Shown here in pieces: positions 24,894-34,316 of a stretch of DNA of 64,000 nucleotides. The translations under genes and the position numbers were made by a program. The stretch comes from an uncultured Prevotellaceae bacterium (GTDB taxonomy: Bacteria > Bacteroidota > Bacteroidia > Bacteroidales > Bacteroidaceae), in the NCBI GenBank assembly GCA_902801375.1, contig CADCIB010000003.1:117535-181534 (forward strand). Reading direction: 5' to 3'. A model generated the notes under the pieces. It was given only the letters and a program-made list of their open reading frames with translations. It was not told where the DNA came from and did not search any database. Positions within the stretch are counted from its first letter, which is position 1. Each line of letters starts with the position of its first letter.

Positions 24894-26990
24894 ATGAAGA
24901 AACTCACCCGCCGTTCATTGAAAGGAATCTGCAATCCTCAACACACCACCCGCCACACATTTCCCATCACCCTGATTCTGGGAATCGTCGGTTTGCTGGC
25001 ATTCGCAAACGCTCAGGCGCAGCATCGGTTTGAAGTGAACACGAAGAAACTTGGTGCAGAGATTCAACCCACGATGTGGGGCATTTTCTTCGAAGACATC
25101 AACTTCGGAGCCGACGGCGGACTCTATGCCGAACTGGTGGAGAACCGCTCGTTCGAGTTTCCTCAGCCATTCATGGGTTGGGACGTGTTCGGCAACGTGG
25201 CTTTGCGCGACAGCGCCCCGGCCTTTCCCCGTAATCCGCATTATGTCACCCTGAGCTATGCTGGCCACAAGGAGAAACGCACAGGCTTGGACAACCACGG
25301 ATTCTTCGGCATCGGACTGCGAGAGGGCATGGACTATCATTTCTCGGTTTGGTCGCGAGGCAACGGTCAACTACGCATTGAACTGGTGGGCAACGACCAC
25401 GGCGTGATCGACAACAAGAAAATCACCATCGACGGCACGGAGTGGAAGAAATATGAAGTAACACTCACTGCAAAGAAGACCGATGCGAAGGCATTCCTCC
25501 GTATCTTCCACGACAAGGGCGGAGCCATCGACCTCGACCATATTTCGCTCTTCCCCGCCGACAACTGGCATGGTCTGCGTGCCGACCTGGTGAAAGACCA
25601 GAAAGATCTGCATCCCGGCATTTTCCGGTTCCCTGGCGGCTGCATTGTGGAGGGCACGCAACTGTCATCACGCTACCAATGGAAACACTCCGTGGGTCCA
25701 ACCGAGAACCGTCCGCTCAATGAGAACCGCTGGAACTACACCTTTGCTCACCGTATGTTCCCCAACTATTTCCAGACCTACGGACTGGGATTCTATGAGC
25801 TCTTCCTGCTATCAGAGCACATCGGTGCTGAGCCACTGCCCATCCTCAACGTGGGTTTGGCTTGCCAGTATCAGAACGACGAGAAAGACGCGAAGAGCGT
25901 CCATGCCGACGTGAACCAACTGGATGAATATATTCAAGATGTGCTCGACCTCATCGAGTTTGCCAATGGCGACACCACCTCACAGTGGGGACGGCTGCGC
26001 GCAGAGATGGGGCATCCCGCGCCTTTCCACCTGAAATACGTGGGCATCGGCAACGAGCAGTGGGGACCTCTCTATGCCGAACGCCTTGAACAGTTCATGA
26101 AACCTGTACGCCAACGCCATCCTGAAATCAAAATCGTGGGATCGGCTGGCCCCTCGCCCGACGACAGCGACGACAAGCAGTTCTCCTACAATTGGGAGCA
26201 GATGCGCCGCCTAAAGGTGGACCTCGTCGATGAGCACTACTATCGTGACCAGCAGTGGTTCCTATCTCAGGCTAACCGCTATGACCACTACGACCGAAAA
26301 GGTCCGAAGGTCTTTGCGGGAGAGTATGCCTGCCATGTGAAGGCCTCCACCGAGAAGGATAAGAGGAGGACTCCCACCGGCATGAACACCTGGGAGGCAG
26401 CCCTCTGCGAAGCAGCCCTCATGACAGGTCTGGAGCGCAACGCCGACGTGGTACACATGTGCACCTATGCCCCGCTCTTCGCCCATGTGGAAGGATGGCA
26501 ATGGAGGCCAGACCTCATCTGGATGGACAACCTGCGCACCCTGCGCACGCCCAACTACTACGTGCAGCAGCTCTTTGCCCAGAACAAAGGCACCCGCGTG
26601 CTGCCCATCTCCTACCACCTCCCATCACCCACCACCCAGAGCCTCCCCACCAAGGAGGGGAAAGGAGAAGGGGGGACCCTCTACGCATCAGCAGTCTACG
26701 ATGAGCCCACGCGCACATATATTAATAAGGTGGTGAACGTCAGTGCCCTTCCGCAAGAAATTGTCATCACCTTTAAAGGCATCAAGACGCTTTCCACCTG
26801 CGAGCTCACCACGCTCAGTGCCAATGCTCCAAGCGCCATCAACACTTTCGACAGCCCCAACTGTGTACAAATCACGACACACTCCCTTCAACCTGGAAGC
26901 AACTCTTCCGAGACTGGTACATATCTGAGCAACAATACATTGCACCTCATCATCCCACCCCATTCCATCGTCATGATCCACTCCAAGTGA
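24894..26990 (+). CDS. Alpha-L-arabinofuranosidase, glycoside hydrolase family 51
   Basis: The product has 698 residues. An extended N-terminus leads into a hydrophobic signal (LILGIVGLLAFANAQAQ), so export is likely. An N-terminal beta domain (PTMWGIFFEDINFGADGGLY) is followed by the (beta/alpha)8 barrel, with acid/base Glu388 in YVGIGNEQWG and nucleophile Glu477 in VFAGEYACHV. It is expected to release arabinofuranosyl side chains from arabinan or arabinoxylan. A Ser/Pro/Gly/Lys-rich insert (PTTQSLPTKEGKGEGG) near residue 585 is encoded by a palindromic repeat-like stretch and falls in a C-terminal domain loop. It is coupled to the MBL hydrolase gene by a 19-bp gap. Confidence 0.93.
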   Translation: MKKLTRRSLKGICNPQHTTRHTFPITLILGIVGLLAFANAQAQHRFEVNTKKLGAEIQPTMWGIFFEDINFGADGGLYAELVENRSFEFPQPFMGWDVFGNVALRDSAPAFPRNPHYVTLSYAGHKEKRTGLDNHGFFGIGLREGMDYHFSVWSRGNGQLRIELVGNDHGVIDNKKITIDGTEWKKYEVTLTAKKTDAKAFLRIFHDKGGAIDLDHISLFPADNWHGLRADLVKDQKDLHPGIFRFPGGCIVEGTQLSSRYQWKHSVGPTENRPLNENRWNYTFAHRMFPNYFQTYGLGFYELFLLSEHIGAEPLPILNVGLACQYQNDEKDAKSVHADVNQLDEYIQDVLDLIEFANGDTTSQWGRLRAEMGHPAPFHLKYVGIGNEQWGPLYAERLEQFMKPVRQRHPEIKIVGSAGPSPDDSDDKQFSYNWEQMRRLKVDLVDEHYYRDQQWFLSQANRYDHYDRKGPKVFAGEYACHVKASTEKDKRRTPTGMNTWEAALCEAALMTGLERNADVVHMCTYAPLFAHVEGWQWRPDLIWMDNLRTLRTPNYYVQQLFAQNKGTRVLPISYHLPSPTTQSLPTKEGKGEGGTLYASAVYDEPTRTYINKVVNVSALPQEIVITFKGIKTLSTCELTTLSANAPSAINTFDSPNCVQITTHSLQPGSNSSETGTYLSNNTLHLIIPPHSIVMIHSK
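26636..26681. repeat. In-frame palindromic-type repeat inside the GH51 gene
   Basis: The stretch around CCTCCCCACCAAGGAGGGGA, followed by a GGAGAAGGGGGGA tail, resembles the CTCCAAAGGGAGAGGGG elements at 53304 and 53419. It is translated as a short low-complexity loop without disturbing the frame. Confidence 0.55.
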
Positions 26991-27113
26991 TATATTCATA
27001 GCAATTCGTATTCGGGCGGAATTCATGGGCATTCGTGTTGAAAAACACACATGCCTCTATGTCAAAATAAATCATAAAATATCGAAAATCTACATAATAT
27101 TTCTTTTTTATAA

Positions 27114-27144
27114 TTGCGCGCGTACACGGAAAGCCGTACCTTTG
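27114..27144 (+). promoter_or_regulatory. Promoter for the first C10 protease
   Basis: TACCTTTG at 27137-27144 (-7) with TTG at 27114-27116, 20 bp upstream (-33). It gives a leader of about 95 bases before the ATG at 27245. Confidence 0.75.
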
Positions 27145-27244
27145 CACCCTCAAATTGTGAGAAAACGTGGGCAAACGACAGGTGAGCGGGGTCGCCCTGA
27201 TGAATGCCTCAATAATACAACCCGACCCCAACATTGAGAAAACA

Positions 27245-30200
27245 ATGAAAAAAGCTACGATTTTAGCACTTGCTTTGATCATGCCTGTAGTAGCTGCGCT
27301 GGCTTCACCCGTAGACAAAGAAGCAGCCAAGGCCACTGCCACCGCATTCCTTCAGCAGAAGGTTGCATCAGCAAGCGGACGTCACAACGCTCCGAGACAG
27401 CTGAATCTGGTAAGCGCACAAGAAGAGAATGCGCCTTACTATGTGTTTAACAACCAAAACGGACAGGGATTCGCCATCGTCTCCGGCGAGGACACCGTTG
27501 AAGACCCCATCCTCGGATACTCTACCGAGGGAAATCTCTCTGAGGAAAATATGCCAGATGCACTCCGCCTCTGCCTTGAGGACTATGCAAAGGTGGTGAA
27601 GTATGCACAAACCAACGGGCTGTCTATGAAAAGGGCTCCCCGCAAAGCTCATGCCGACACTTATATTCCTCCGTTCGTTTCATTCAGATGGGCACAGAGT
27701 GCTCCTTATAGCAATAACTGCCCTGAATACACGGTGTATGATGAAGATGGCAACCCCACAGGAACCAAGCACATGTCAACAGGTTGTATGGCCGTGACTA
27801 CTGCTATGATTTGCGCTTATTACAAGTACCCCGAAACTGTTCCATCGGCTTGGAATACCAGCGAGGGTGTTGGTAATGAAGAGTGGACGTACAACTATGA
27901 AGCATTCCAAAATTCCTATTCGACTTCCGCTTCGCAAGAGACTCTTGGCGAGATGCCCATGTTCATGTTCCACATTGCCAACCACTTGAACACCGACTAT
28001 TCTTCAAGCGGTTCCGGTGCCACTCAGAGTAACCTACTGCCTGCACTCAGGAGATTAGGCTTCAATCAGAACATTCGCGACTTGGATCGCAGCGGATTCT
28101 CCTCCGATGACTTTGAAGACATCATCTATGCAGAGTTGCAGGCCAAGCGTCCTGTGAACTTCATTGGTGAACATGACTATATGGGTGGTCACTCATTCCT
28201 CTGCGACGGCTACCAGAATGGCAAATACCACATTCTTTGGGGATGGGGTAACACTTGCGTAGGTTATTTCGATCTGAATATCCTTGATCCGTTCCCAGAG
28301 CAGTACAGCGGTTGGGGCTATTCTTTCCCTCCGGGTTCCTTTACTAATGGTCTGAAGGCCGTTGTGGGCATTCAGCCTGAAACCATCGAAGAAGACCCTG
28401 CCACCCTCGTGCTGACAGCTGATAATGTTACGGGTAATTCTTCCAATGTTCAGGGGATGTTCTACAACTACAACGCTTCCAACTTTGCAGGACAGCTCAG
28501 TTGGGCTACACTGAACAGCGACGGTACCTTCGATGTGCTCAACATCACGACAGTCAATGTAAACAACCTGTCGTCAAAAGCCTATCTTCAGGCTTCGTTC
28601 TCACCCGCCTCTCTTGGTTTGGCCGATGGAATTTATAAGGTTGTACCCGTATGCAAGACAAACACCGCTACCGACTGGTTACTCTGTCAGGGTTATCAGA
28701 AAGCATATGCCGAAGTGATTATCGCCAATGGAGAAATCACTGTGGTGGCTCATCCCGTCAAGAAGCTTTCCGTAGAGAGTGTGGTATTCGCAGGTGTGGT
28801 GAACAATGGATTCAACGAGTACATCGTCTCCATTAAGAACGAGGGCGATGATCTCTATGGCTCCTTGGCCATTTCTGGTATGCGCAGCGATAACGTGAGT
28901 TTGAGTGGTTCGGCCATGAACATCGGTCTTCCTGGTGGAAAGACAGAAACCTTCTCTGTTTCATTGGAGAAGGGAGATGGCTCAGCCATCGGCAAGACTT
29001 ATGAAATGACCATCAACTTTGCAGGTGAGAACATCTGGACAGGTAGTGTGGCTACCAATAACTCTTTGTTGGACAAGAGCAATGTGGCTTATGATAGCTA
29101 TGAGTTTGATAATTTCGAGGCTATCACCACTTTTAGCAACAAGCTTTATAGCACAACGCTGAATGGTGTTGTAAGGGTAAAGGCAAAGGATACACACTGC
29201 ATTCCAATCCGCTTTAAAATTATCGACACAAACAGTAAGGTGGTATTTACCAAGACACAGCAGGTATATGTTACAATGGGTACTGTGCAGGATTATCCCA
29301 TCGTATGCGAAGGCTTAGAGTCTGGCAAGACCTATTACTTCAGCATCGATGCCGTAAAGACAACACGCACCACATCAGGAGGTACGACCACCTATAAGGA
29401 AACCGTACTCAAGGAGCTGAAGACAAATGTTCAGTTCACTGTTGAAGCTGCAATTCCTTATGTCGATGGTAACGGTGTGGAGCAACGCTATAATGGTGGC
29501 GGTGTGGCTACACTGCCTGCTAACACAACTGTTGTCGATTTGACTATGGCAAACGTTAGCCAGGTGAATGTCAACGCCATCACCAACCCCAACTGTATCT
29601 ATCTCTTGGCAGCCAATACCACAATTCCGTCGGCACTTGAAGGCAAGAACGTTGTGGTTGGTACACATGCCACGAAGATTAACTTTACTGACGAGTATCC
29701 TGCCTATATCCCTATCACCTTCAATGCTGATGAGGCCACCTATACCCGTACCTTCACCAAGGGTAATAACGGTGACGATCAGGGATGGGAAACCATCGTA
29801 CTGCCGTTCCGCGCAAAAGCAACTGTGGATGGAAACGACCAGCCTTGGTTCCATAGCGCCAGCGAAAGCGGTTTGAAGTTCTGGCTCTATAAGTTTAACG
29901 GCAGTTACGACGGAACCGTCAACTTCGGCTTCGAAACCAATGACTACATGACGGCCAACGAGCCTTACCTTATCGCCGTTCCTGGTGACGCATGGGGACC
30001 AAAATACGACCTGAGAAACAAGGAGTTCACCTTCCACGGCGAGAATGTTTCCTTTACAGGAAATGCGAAGCCTGAGAAGAAAGCTGGCACTGGATACATC
30101 TTTAAGGGTGGCTATGCCAACATGAGCTTCAACAATGGTTATAAGCTGAATGCAACAGGTGACTTCTTCGAACTGACAGCAGAAGGAACAGAGAATCCGT

Positions 30201-30409
30201 TCCGTGCCTACTTCGTCGGAGCAAACAGCAGCACAACGGGTAAGACCAACTTGGTTGTTGACTTTGGTGAGATTCCTACCGCTATCGGTGAAGTAATGAT
30301 TGACTCCAACGACAGCAAGCAAGCTATCTTCGACCTGCAGGGCCGCCGCGTGCAGAACGCCCAGAAGGGTATCTACATCCAGAACGGCAAGAAGGTCGTG
30401 ATTAAGTAA
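27245..30409 (+). CDS. C10 family (streptopain-like) cysteine protease with C-terminal sorting motif
   Basis: The product has 1054 residues from the ATG at 27245, which gives a proper signal peptide (MKKATILALALIMPVVAALA). An N-terminal Spi-type prodomain (YYVFNNQNGQGFAIVSGEDT) precedes the protease domain. The nucleophile is Cys181 in HMSTGCMAVTTAM and the catalytic His is His316 in MGGHSFLCDGY, with HILWGWGN after it. From about residue 420 there are several beta-sandwich repeats, then a closing IFDLQGRRV...GIYIQNGKKVVIK module as in type IX-exported proteins. C10 proteases are secreted endopeptidases activated by loss of the prodomain. The paralogue at 30860 has the same layout. Confidence 0.92.
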   Translation: MKKATILALALIMPVVAALASPVDKEAAKATATAFLQQKVASASGRHNAPRQLNLVSAQEENAPYYVFNNQNGQGFAIVSGEDTVEDPILGYSTEGNLSEENMPDALRLCLEDYAKVVKYAQTNGLSMKRAPRKAHADTYIPPFVSFRWAQSAPYSNNCPEYTVYDEDGNPTGTKHMSTGCMAVTTAMICAYYKYPETVPSAWNTSEGVGNEEWTYNYEAFQNSYSTSASQETLGEMPMFMFHIANHLNTDYSSSGSGATQSNLLPALRRLGFNQNIRDLDRSGFSSDDFEDIIYAELQAKRPVNFIGEHDYMGGHSFLCDGYQNGKYHILWGWGNTCVGYFDLNILDPFPEQYSGWGYSFPPGSFTNGLKAVVGIQPETIEEDPATLVLTADNVTGNSSNVQGMFYNYNASNFAGQLSWATLNSDGTFDVLNITTVNVNNLSSKAYLQASFSPASLGLADGIYKVVPVCKTNTATDWLLCQGYQKAYAEVIIANGEITVVAHPVKKLSVESVVFAGVVNNGFNEYIVSIKNEGDDLYGSLAISGMRSDNVSLSGSAMNIGLPGGKTETFSVSLEKGDGSAIGKTYEMTINFAGENIWTGSVATNNSLLDKSNVAYDSYEFDNFEAITTFSNKLYSTTLNGVVRVKAKDTHCIPIRFKIIDTNSKVVFTKTQQVYVTMGTVQDYPIVCEGLESGKTYYFSIDAVKTTRTTSGGTTTYKETVLKELKTNVQFTVEAAIPYVDGNGVEQRYNGGGVATLPANTTVVDLTMANVSQVNVNAITNPNCIYLLAANTTIPSALEGKNVVVGTHATKINFTDEYPAYIPITFNADEATYTRTFTKGNNGDDQGWETIVLPFRAKATVDGNDQPWFHSASESGLKFWLYKFNGSYDGTVNFGFETNDYMTANEPYLIAVPGDAWGPKYDLRNKEFTFHGENVSFTGNAKPEKKAGTGYIFKGGYANMSFNNGYKLNATGDFFELTAEGTENPFRAYFVGANSSTTGKTNLVVDFGEIPTAIGEVMIDSNDSKQAIFDLQGRRVQNAQKGIYIQNGKKVVIK

Positions 30410-30420
30410 ATCAATATAAA

Positions 30421-30621
30421 GAAAGAAATTGGAATAATTGGAATAATTTAATCCAGAAATTAGAATTAAATATTGTTTAAGATGACAAGGCTGGAGTATA
30501 TCTGCCGGAAGACGATGACTTTGTCTTGCTGACTTAACAGAACTTCATGGACTTCATCAATGAAGAATAATCAAGATTATCATTCTTGGATATAATTATT
30601 CCAATTATTCTCATTTCTTTC
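30421..30621. repeat. 28-bp long-range inverted repeat around the leader of the acidic-peptide gene
   Basis: GAAAGAAATTGGAATAATTG plus the next 8 bases (30421-30448) match the reverse complement of 30594-30621 at 26 of 28 positions. The 145 bp between hold smaller hairpins (for example TTCTTCATTGATGAAG around 30552-30576) and no convincing gene. The arms begin just after the stop codon of the first C10 protease and end 35 bp before the peptide start. A structured leader or intercistronic processing element is likely. Confidence 0.75.
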
Positions 30622-30656
30622 CCTTAATAAAAAGAAAACATTTATTAATTAACATA

Positions 30657-30860
30657 ATGAAGAAGATATATGTAACGCCTCTGATGGAGGTAACGAAACT
30701 GGAGATGCAAGCCATAATGGCAGCATCGGGTCCTGGTGGCGGTGACGCCCAGGCACCTTCAATCACCGATGACGGTGACGACGGCCCCGGTGCCGGCGAT
30801 TATGGCGAAACGCCCACATACAGTAACAGTAATGGTTCTAATTGGGAGGACGAATTCTAA
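30657..30860 (+). CDS. Short acidic peptide coupled to the second C10 protease
   Basis: The product has 67 residues. The N-terminal 25 residues (MKKIYVTPLMEVTKLEMQAI, then MAASGP) resemble a recurrent type of short Bacteroidales peptide beginning MKKxYxxPxxE. This is followed by GGG and a strongly acidic, Gly/Ser/Asn-rich tail with nine Asp or Glu after residue 37. There is no hydrophobic signal core. The stop codon shares one base with the ATG of the C10 protease (TAATG at 30858-30862), so translation is probably coupled. A role as protease inhibitor, chaperone or leader-type precursor peptide is possible, and none is shown by sequence alone. Confidence 0.72.
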   Translation: MKKIYVTPLMEVTKLEMQAIMAASGPGGGDAQAPSITDDGDDGPGAGDYGETPTYSNSNGSNWEDEF

Positions 30861-33800
30861 TGACTAAGAAAATGCTTACCATGATGGCTGCCCTGCTGCT
30901 CAGCGGCAGCGCCATCGCAGCCCCCGTCGATGCCACATCGGCAAAACAGAAGGCCACGGCCTTCCTGCAGAAGCAGGCACAGCGCAGCAACAACTCACGC
31001 CGCGCAGCCGCCCTGCGCAACCCGCAGCTCAACGAGGCCAATGCCTTCGGCAATGCACTGCACGTGTTCAACATTGGCAGCGACAATGGTTTCGTCATCG
31101 TTTCGGGTGACGACCGCACAGAGGAGATTGTCGGCTATGTGGAGAACGGCAGTTTCGACATGAATAATATCCCCGACAATATGCGCTTCTGGTTGCAGGC
31201 AGTTAGCGACCAAATAGCCAACGGCGCTGCTGCAAGCAAGGCTCCAAGACGCACAGAGCGCGCCGCCGTGGCCCCCGTTGTGACCACACAGTGGGACCAG
31301 CCCGACCCGTTTAACAACTATATCTTGGAGGAAGATCATCCCCAATGGCAGTATTACCACAACAATCTGATGACGGGTTGTGTGGCTACTTCCATGGCGC
31401 AGGCCATCTATCGCGCTGCCAAGAACTACAAGGAAAAGCATGGAGCCTGGCCAAGCATTGCCACTCATACCATTCCTGCATACACGAACTCGCAAAGTGG
31501 AACCACGACCTATAACGTGAATTTCCCCGAACTTCCTGAATTTGTGTTCGACTGGGAGAACATGCGTGAGGACAACTACTCTACGTTGCTCTATACCGAT
31601 ATTACCGAAGAGCAGATTAAGGCAGTAGGCAAGCTAATGCAATATTGTGGCCGAGCCATGAAGATGGAGTACGACAAGGTTAACTCAGCTTCAATTTTCG
31701 TCTATGTTGCACCACGTTTATACGACTGCTTGAATCTTTCGCAGTTTGTACGGAGTGTTGACCGCGAATATTATACCTCAGAAGAATGGGAAGATATGAT
31801 GTATAAGGAGGTGAGTAAAGGCCGTGCCGTTTGTTACTCTTCAAATGTTGGCCCTGCCACCAATTCAGAAGGACATGCTTTCATTCTTGATGGTTACAAG
31901 GATGGTCTCTTCCATATCAACTGGGGTTGGGGTAAGAGCATCACGGATTTCAGTGGTAACCCTAAAGCTGATGGCTATTTCAGTCTTTCAATCATGCAAC
32001 CCATGGTAACTGGTTCTGGTGGAGCTTCTGCTGCCGAAGCAGAATACAAGTACCTGCAGCAGGCCGTTATCAACATCAGCTATGAAGATCCTGAAGATGT
32101 CAATCCTGCACTGAATTTCTATTGGGAATTCCTGCAAAAGAAAAAAGAAAATCTTAGACCTACTGAAGGAGCAGAAAACATCTACGGTACATTTGGTGTA
32201 TATAATGTGTATGGTGCCGAATTAGACTGGGATGTAGCTTGGGCTATTCGCAACAATGATGGAAGCATAAATATTGTATCGAAAGATAGCTATATCACTC
32301 ACGAAACATATGGCAGTTTAGGTGGTAAAACTTGGTCTTACCAGTATTTTAAGAGTACGTATATGAACTTACCGACCGAGGATGGCATATATGATTTTGT
32401 TCTGGCTTCACGTATTCATGGTACCGATACTTGGTATGCATGCCATGGAACAGAAGAACAGTTTGTAAGGGTTACAATTGACGGTGGTATTGCCACGAAA
32501 ACCGAAGTACATCCTGTCAAATATACAAACGATCAATTCTCTGTGACTGATGTTCAACTCATCGGTACTATGGAAGCCAACAAGGAGAATACTGTTAGAG
32601 TAACCATCAACAACACTGGTGATGACTTCTTCGGAAATGTTGCTTTGTATTATAGTCCAAGTGAAACTGATATGAATGCAACGGGATCTGGAAATATCAC
32701 ACAGTTCGGTACAGTAAAACCAGGAGAGTCTAAGCACGACTTTACGGTGAAATTACCTACTGGAGAATATAACCTCTGGGTATTCGTCAACCCCAGCAGT
32801 TATCCTTTAGACAGCCAAGCAATAGGCTCAGGATATAAGATGTACATTGGTATGGGTAATCTGAACCAGGTAGAAGTGGGTAACCTCCAGTTTGAGGGTC
32901 AGGTTGACGCAGATCCCATAACGATTAGAAGCGTCAATGGGACACTTGATGAGATCAAGGGTTCGTTCGATGTTAAGAACGACATGACTACTACCTACTC
33001 CAACATCTATTATATAGCTATTGAGAAGGGTACAGGTTCGTCGAAGACACAGTATGCAAAGCAGAGAGTGGATGTGGCTGCTCCCGCAAAGGCCACGACA
33101 CCTTACGAGTTCACCATCAACGGTATCACAGGCTTGCAGTCTGGCGAGACCTACAAAGTGCGTTTGTTCTCTGTAGTGGATAACATTGAGGTGGATGCCA
33201 CGTCTAAGAACATGACGTTAAACTCTTATTTCAAGTATTGGAAAGCCGGCGACACATACGATGTCACAAAGGAGGGAAACACCCCTGATGCCAACGCACT
33301 GGCCATCGACTACCGCTTCATCGCAACACAGAAGAAGGCTTCCAATGCCAACTGTCTGTACTACCTGAATACTGCCAACAGTAGCCTTGGTACAAATACT
33401 ATTGTCAACGGAACAGCAGGTAGCATCACCATCAATGGTGATAATGCATTCTATGCTCCCGAGGCATTTACCGCAACGGAGATCAACTTCTCCAAGACGT
33501 TCACGGGCGGTAATGTGAAGAATGGTGCTCCTTACTGGGAGACCATCGTGCTGCCGTTCGAGGTGAACAATGTGAAGCAGGGCACGAAGAACCTGAAGTG
33601 GTTCAAGTCGGCTACCGACAAGCGCTGCCACTTCTGGCTCATGGAGCTCACCAACGTGACAAGCGATGCTCTGACCTTCGACTATGCTCAGCAGTTCAAT
33701 GCCAACACACCGTACATTATTCAGGTGCCGGGTGAAGGATGGGGTGACAACTGGAACCTCGTGGGCAAAGAGCTCGTCTTCAAGGGTCTGAACGTGACGG

Positions 33801-34126
33801 TGCCTGTCACCGCTCTCGATGCCAATGCAACCTTCGTAGGTACCTTCGCTCCGATTACCGTCAGCGGATTGATTCTCAACCCGACAACCAATAAGTTCGA
33901 GCCCAATAATGCTGGTTCTGTGGCTGCCTACAATGCCTACATCAAATCAGACAACAATACTGCCAAGCGTATCGTTATCGTAGGTGACGACATTGCTACA
34001 GCTATTGGCGATATCGAGGCTGAAGAGAATGGCAACAATGCCATCTACGACCTGCAGGGTCGCCGTGTACAGAACCCGAAGAAGGGTCTCTACATCGTGA
34101 ACGGCAAGACTGTCGTTATTAAGTAA
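30860..34126 (+). CDS. Second C10 family cysteine protease with C-terminal sorting motif
   Basis: The product has 1088 residues. The start at 30860 (MTKKMLTMMAALLLSGSAIA) gives a normal signal peptide and overlaps the stop of the acidic-peptide gene. A Spi-like prodomain (ALHVFNIGSDNGFVIVSGDD) precedes the protease domain, with Cys174 in LMTGCVATSMAQ and His339 in SEGHAFILDGYKDG followed by INWGWGK. The region from about residue 420 is beta-rich, with Ig-like or CARDB-like segments, and the last 25 residues are IYDLQGRRV...GLYIVNGKTVVIK. It is a diverged paralogue of the upstream protease; the prodomain, catalytic and C-terminal parts match best. A clear terminator follows. Confidence 0.92.
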   Translation: MTKKMLTMMAALLLSGSAIAAPVDATSAKQKATAFLQKQAQRSNNSRRAAALRNPQLNEANAFGNALHVFNIGSDNGFVIVSGDDRTEEIVGYVENGSFDMNNIPDNMRFWLQAVSDQIANGAAASKAPRRTERAAVAPVVTTQWDQPDPFNNYILEEDHPQWQYYHNNLMTGCVATSMAQAIYRAAKNYKEKHGAWPSIATHTIPAYTNSQSGTTTYNVNFPELPEFVFDWENMREDNYSTLLYTDITEEQIKAVGKLMQYCGRAMKMEYDKVNSASIFVYVAPRLYDCLNLSQFVRSVDREYYTSEEWEDMMYKEVSKGRAVCYSSNVGPATNSEGHAFILDGYKDGLFHINWGWGKSITDFSGNPKADGYFSLSIMQPMVTGSGGASAAEAEYKYLQQAVINISYEDPEDVNPALNFYWEFLQKKKENLRPTEGAENIYGTFGVYNVYGAELDWDVAWAIRNNDGSINIVSKDSYITHETYGSLGGKTWSYQYFKSTYMNLPTEDGIYDFVLASRIHGTDTWYACHGTEEQFVRVTIDGGIATKTEVHPVKYTNDQFSVTDVQLIGTMEANKENTVRVTINNTGDDFFGNVALYYSPSETDMNATGSGNITQFGTVKPGESKHDFTVKLPTGEYNLWVFVNPSSYPLDSQAIGSGYKMYIGMGNLNQVEVGNLQFEGQVDADPITIRSVNGTLDEIKGSFDVKNDMTTTYSNIYYIAIEKGTGSSKTQYAKQRVDVAAPAKATTPYEFTINGITGLQSGETYKVRLFSVVDNIEVDATSKNMTLNSYFKYWKAGDTYDVTKEGNTPDANALAIDYRFIATQKKASNANCLYYLNTANSSLGTNTIVNGTAGSITINGDNAFYAPEAFTATEINFSKTFTGGNVKNGAPYWETIVLPFEVNNVKQGTKNLKWFKSATDKRCHFWLMELTNVTSDALTFDYAQQFNANTPYIIQVPGEGWGDNWNLVGKELVFKGLNVTVPVTALDANATFVGTFAPITVSGLILNPTTNKFEPNNAGSVAAYNAYIKSDNNTAKRIVIVGDDIATAIGDIEAEENGNNAIYDLQGRRVQNPKKGLYIVNGKTVVIK

Positions 34127-34164
34127 GACTCAATCATCGAGTAAATAGTTTTCTCATTGTGAAG

Positions 34165-34202
34165 ACCGTCGGTAGCCTCGTCGCTGCCGGCGGTTTTTCT
34201 TT
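34165..34202 (+). terminator. Rho-independent terminator after the C10 protease pair
   Basis: ACCGTCGGTAGC (34165-34176) pairs with GCTGCCGGCGGT (34183-34194) over 12 bp including three G-U pairs, followed by TTTTTCTTT. Confidence 0.88.
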
Positions 34203-34260
34203 GCAATATCAATAAGAAGGTACTTTCGCTCGAAAACGAAAAAGAAATTAAATTTTCTTT

Positions 34261-34290
34261 TTGCGTTTTCCTCGCTTATTCGTACCTTTG
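34261..34290 (+). promoter_or_regulatory. Promoter for the GH2 gene
   Basis: TTG at 34261-34263 and TACCTTTG at 34283-34290 are separated by 19 bp. The ATG follows 27 bp later. Confidence 0.78.
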
Positions 34291-34316
34291 CACACAAATT
34301 AATATTAGACTGTTTC

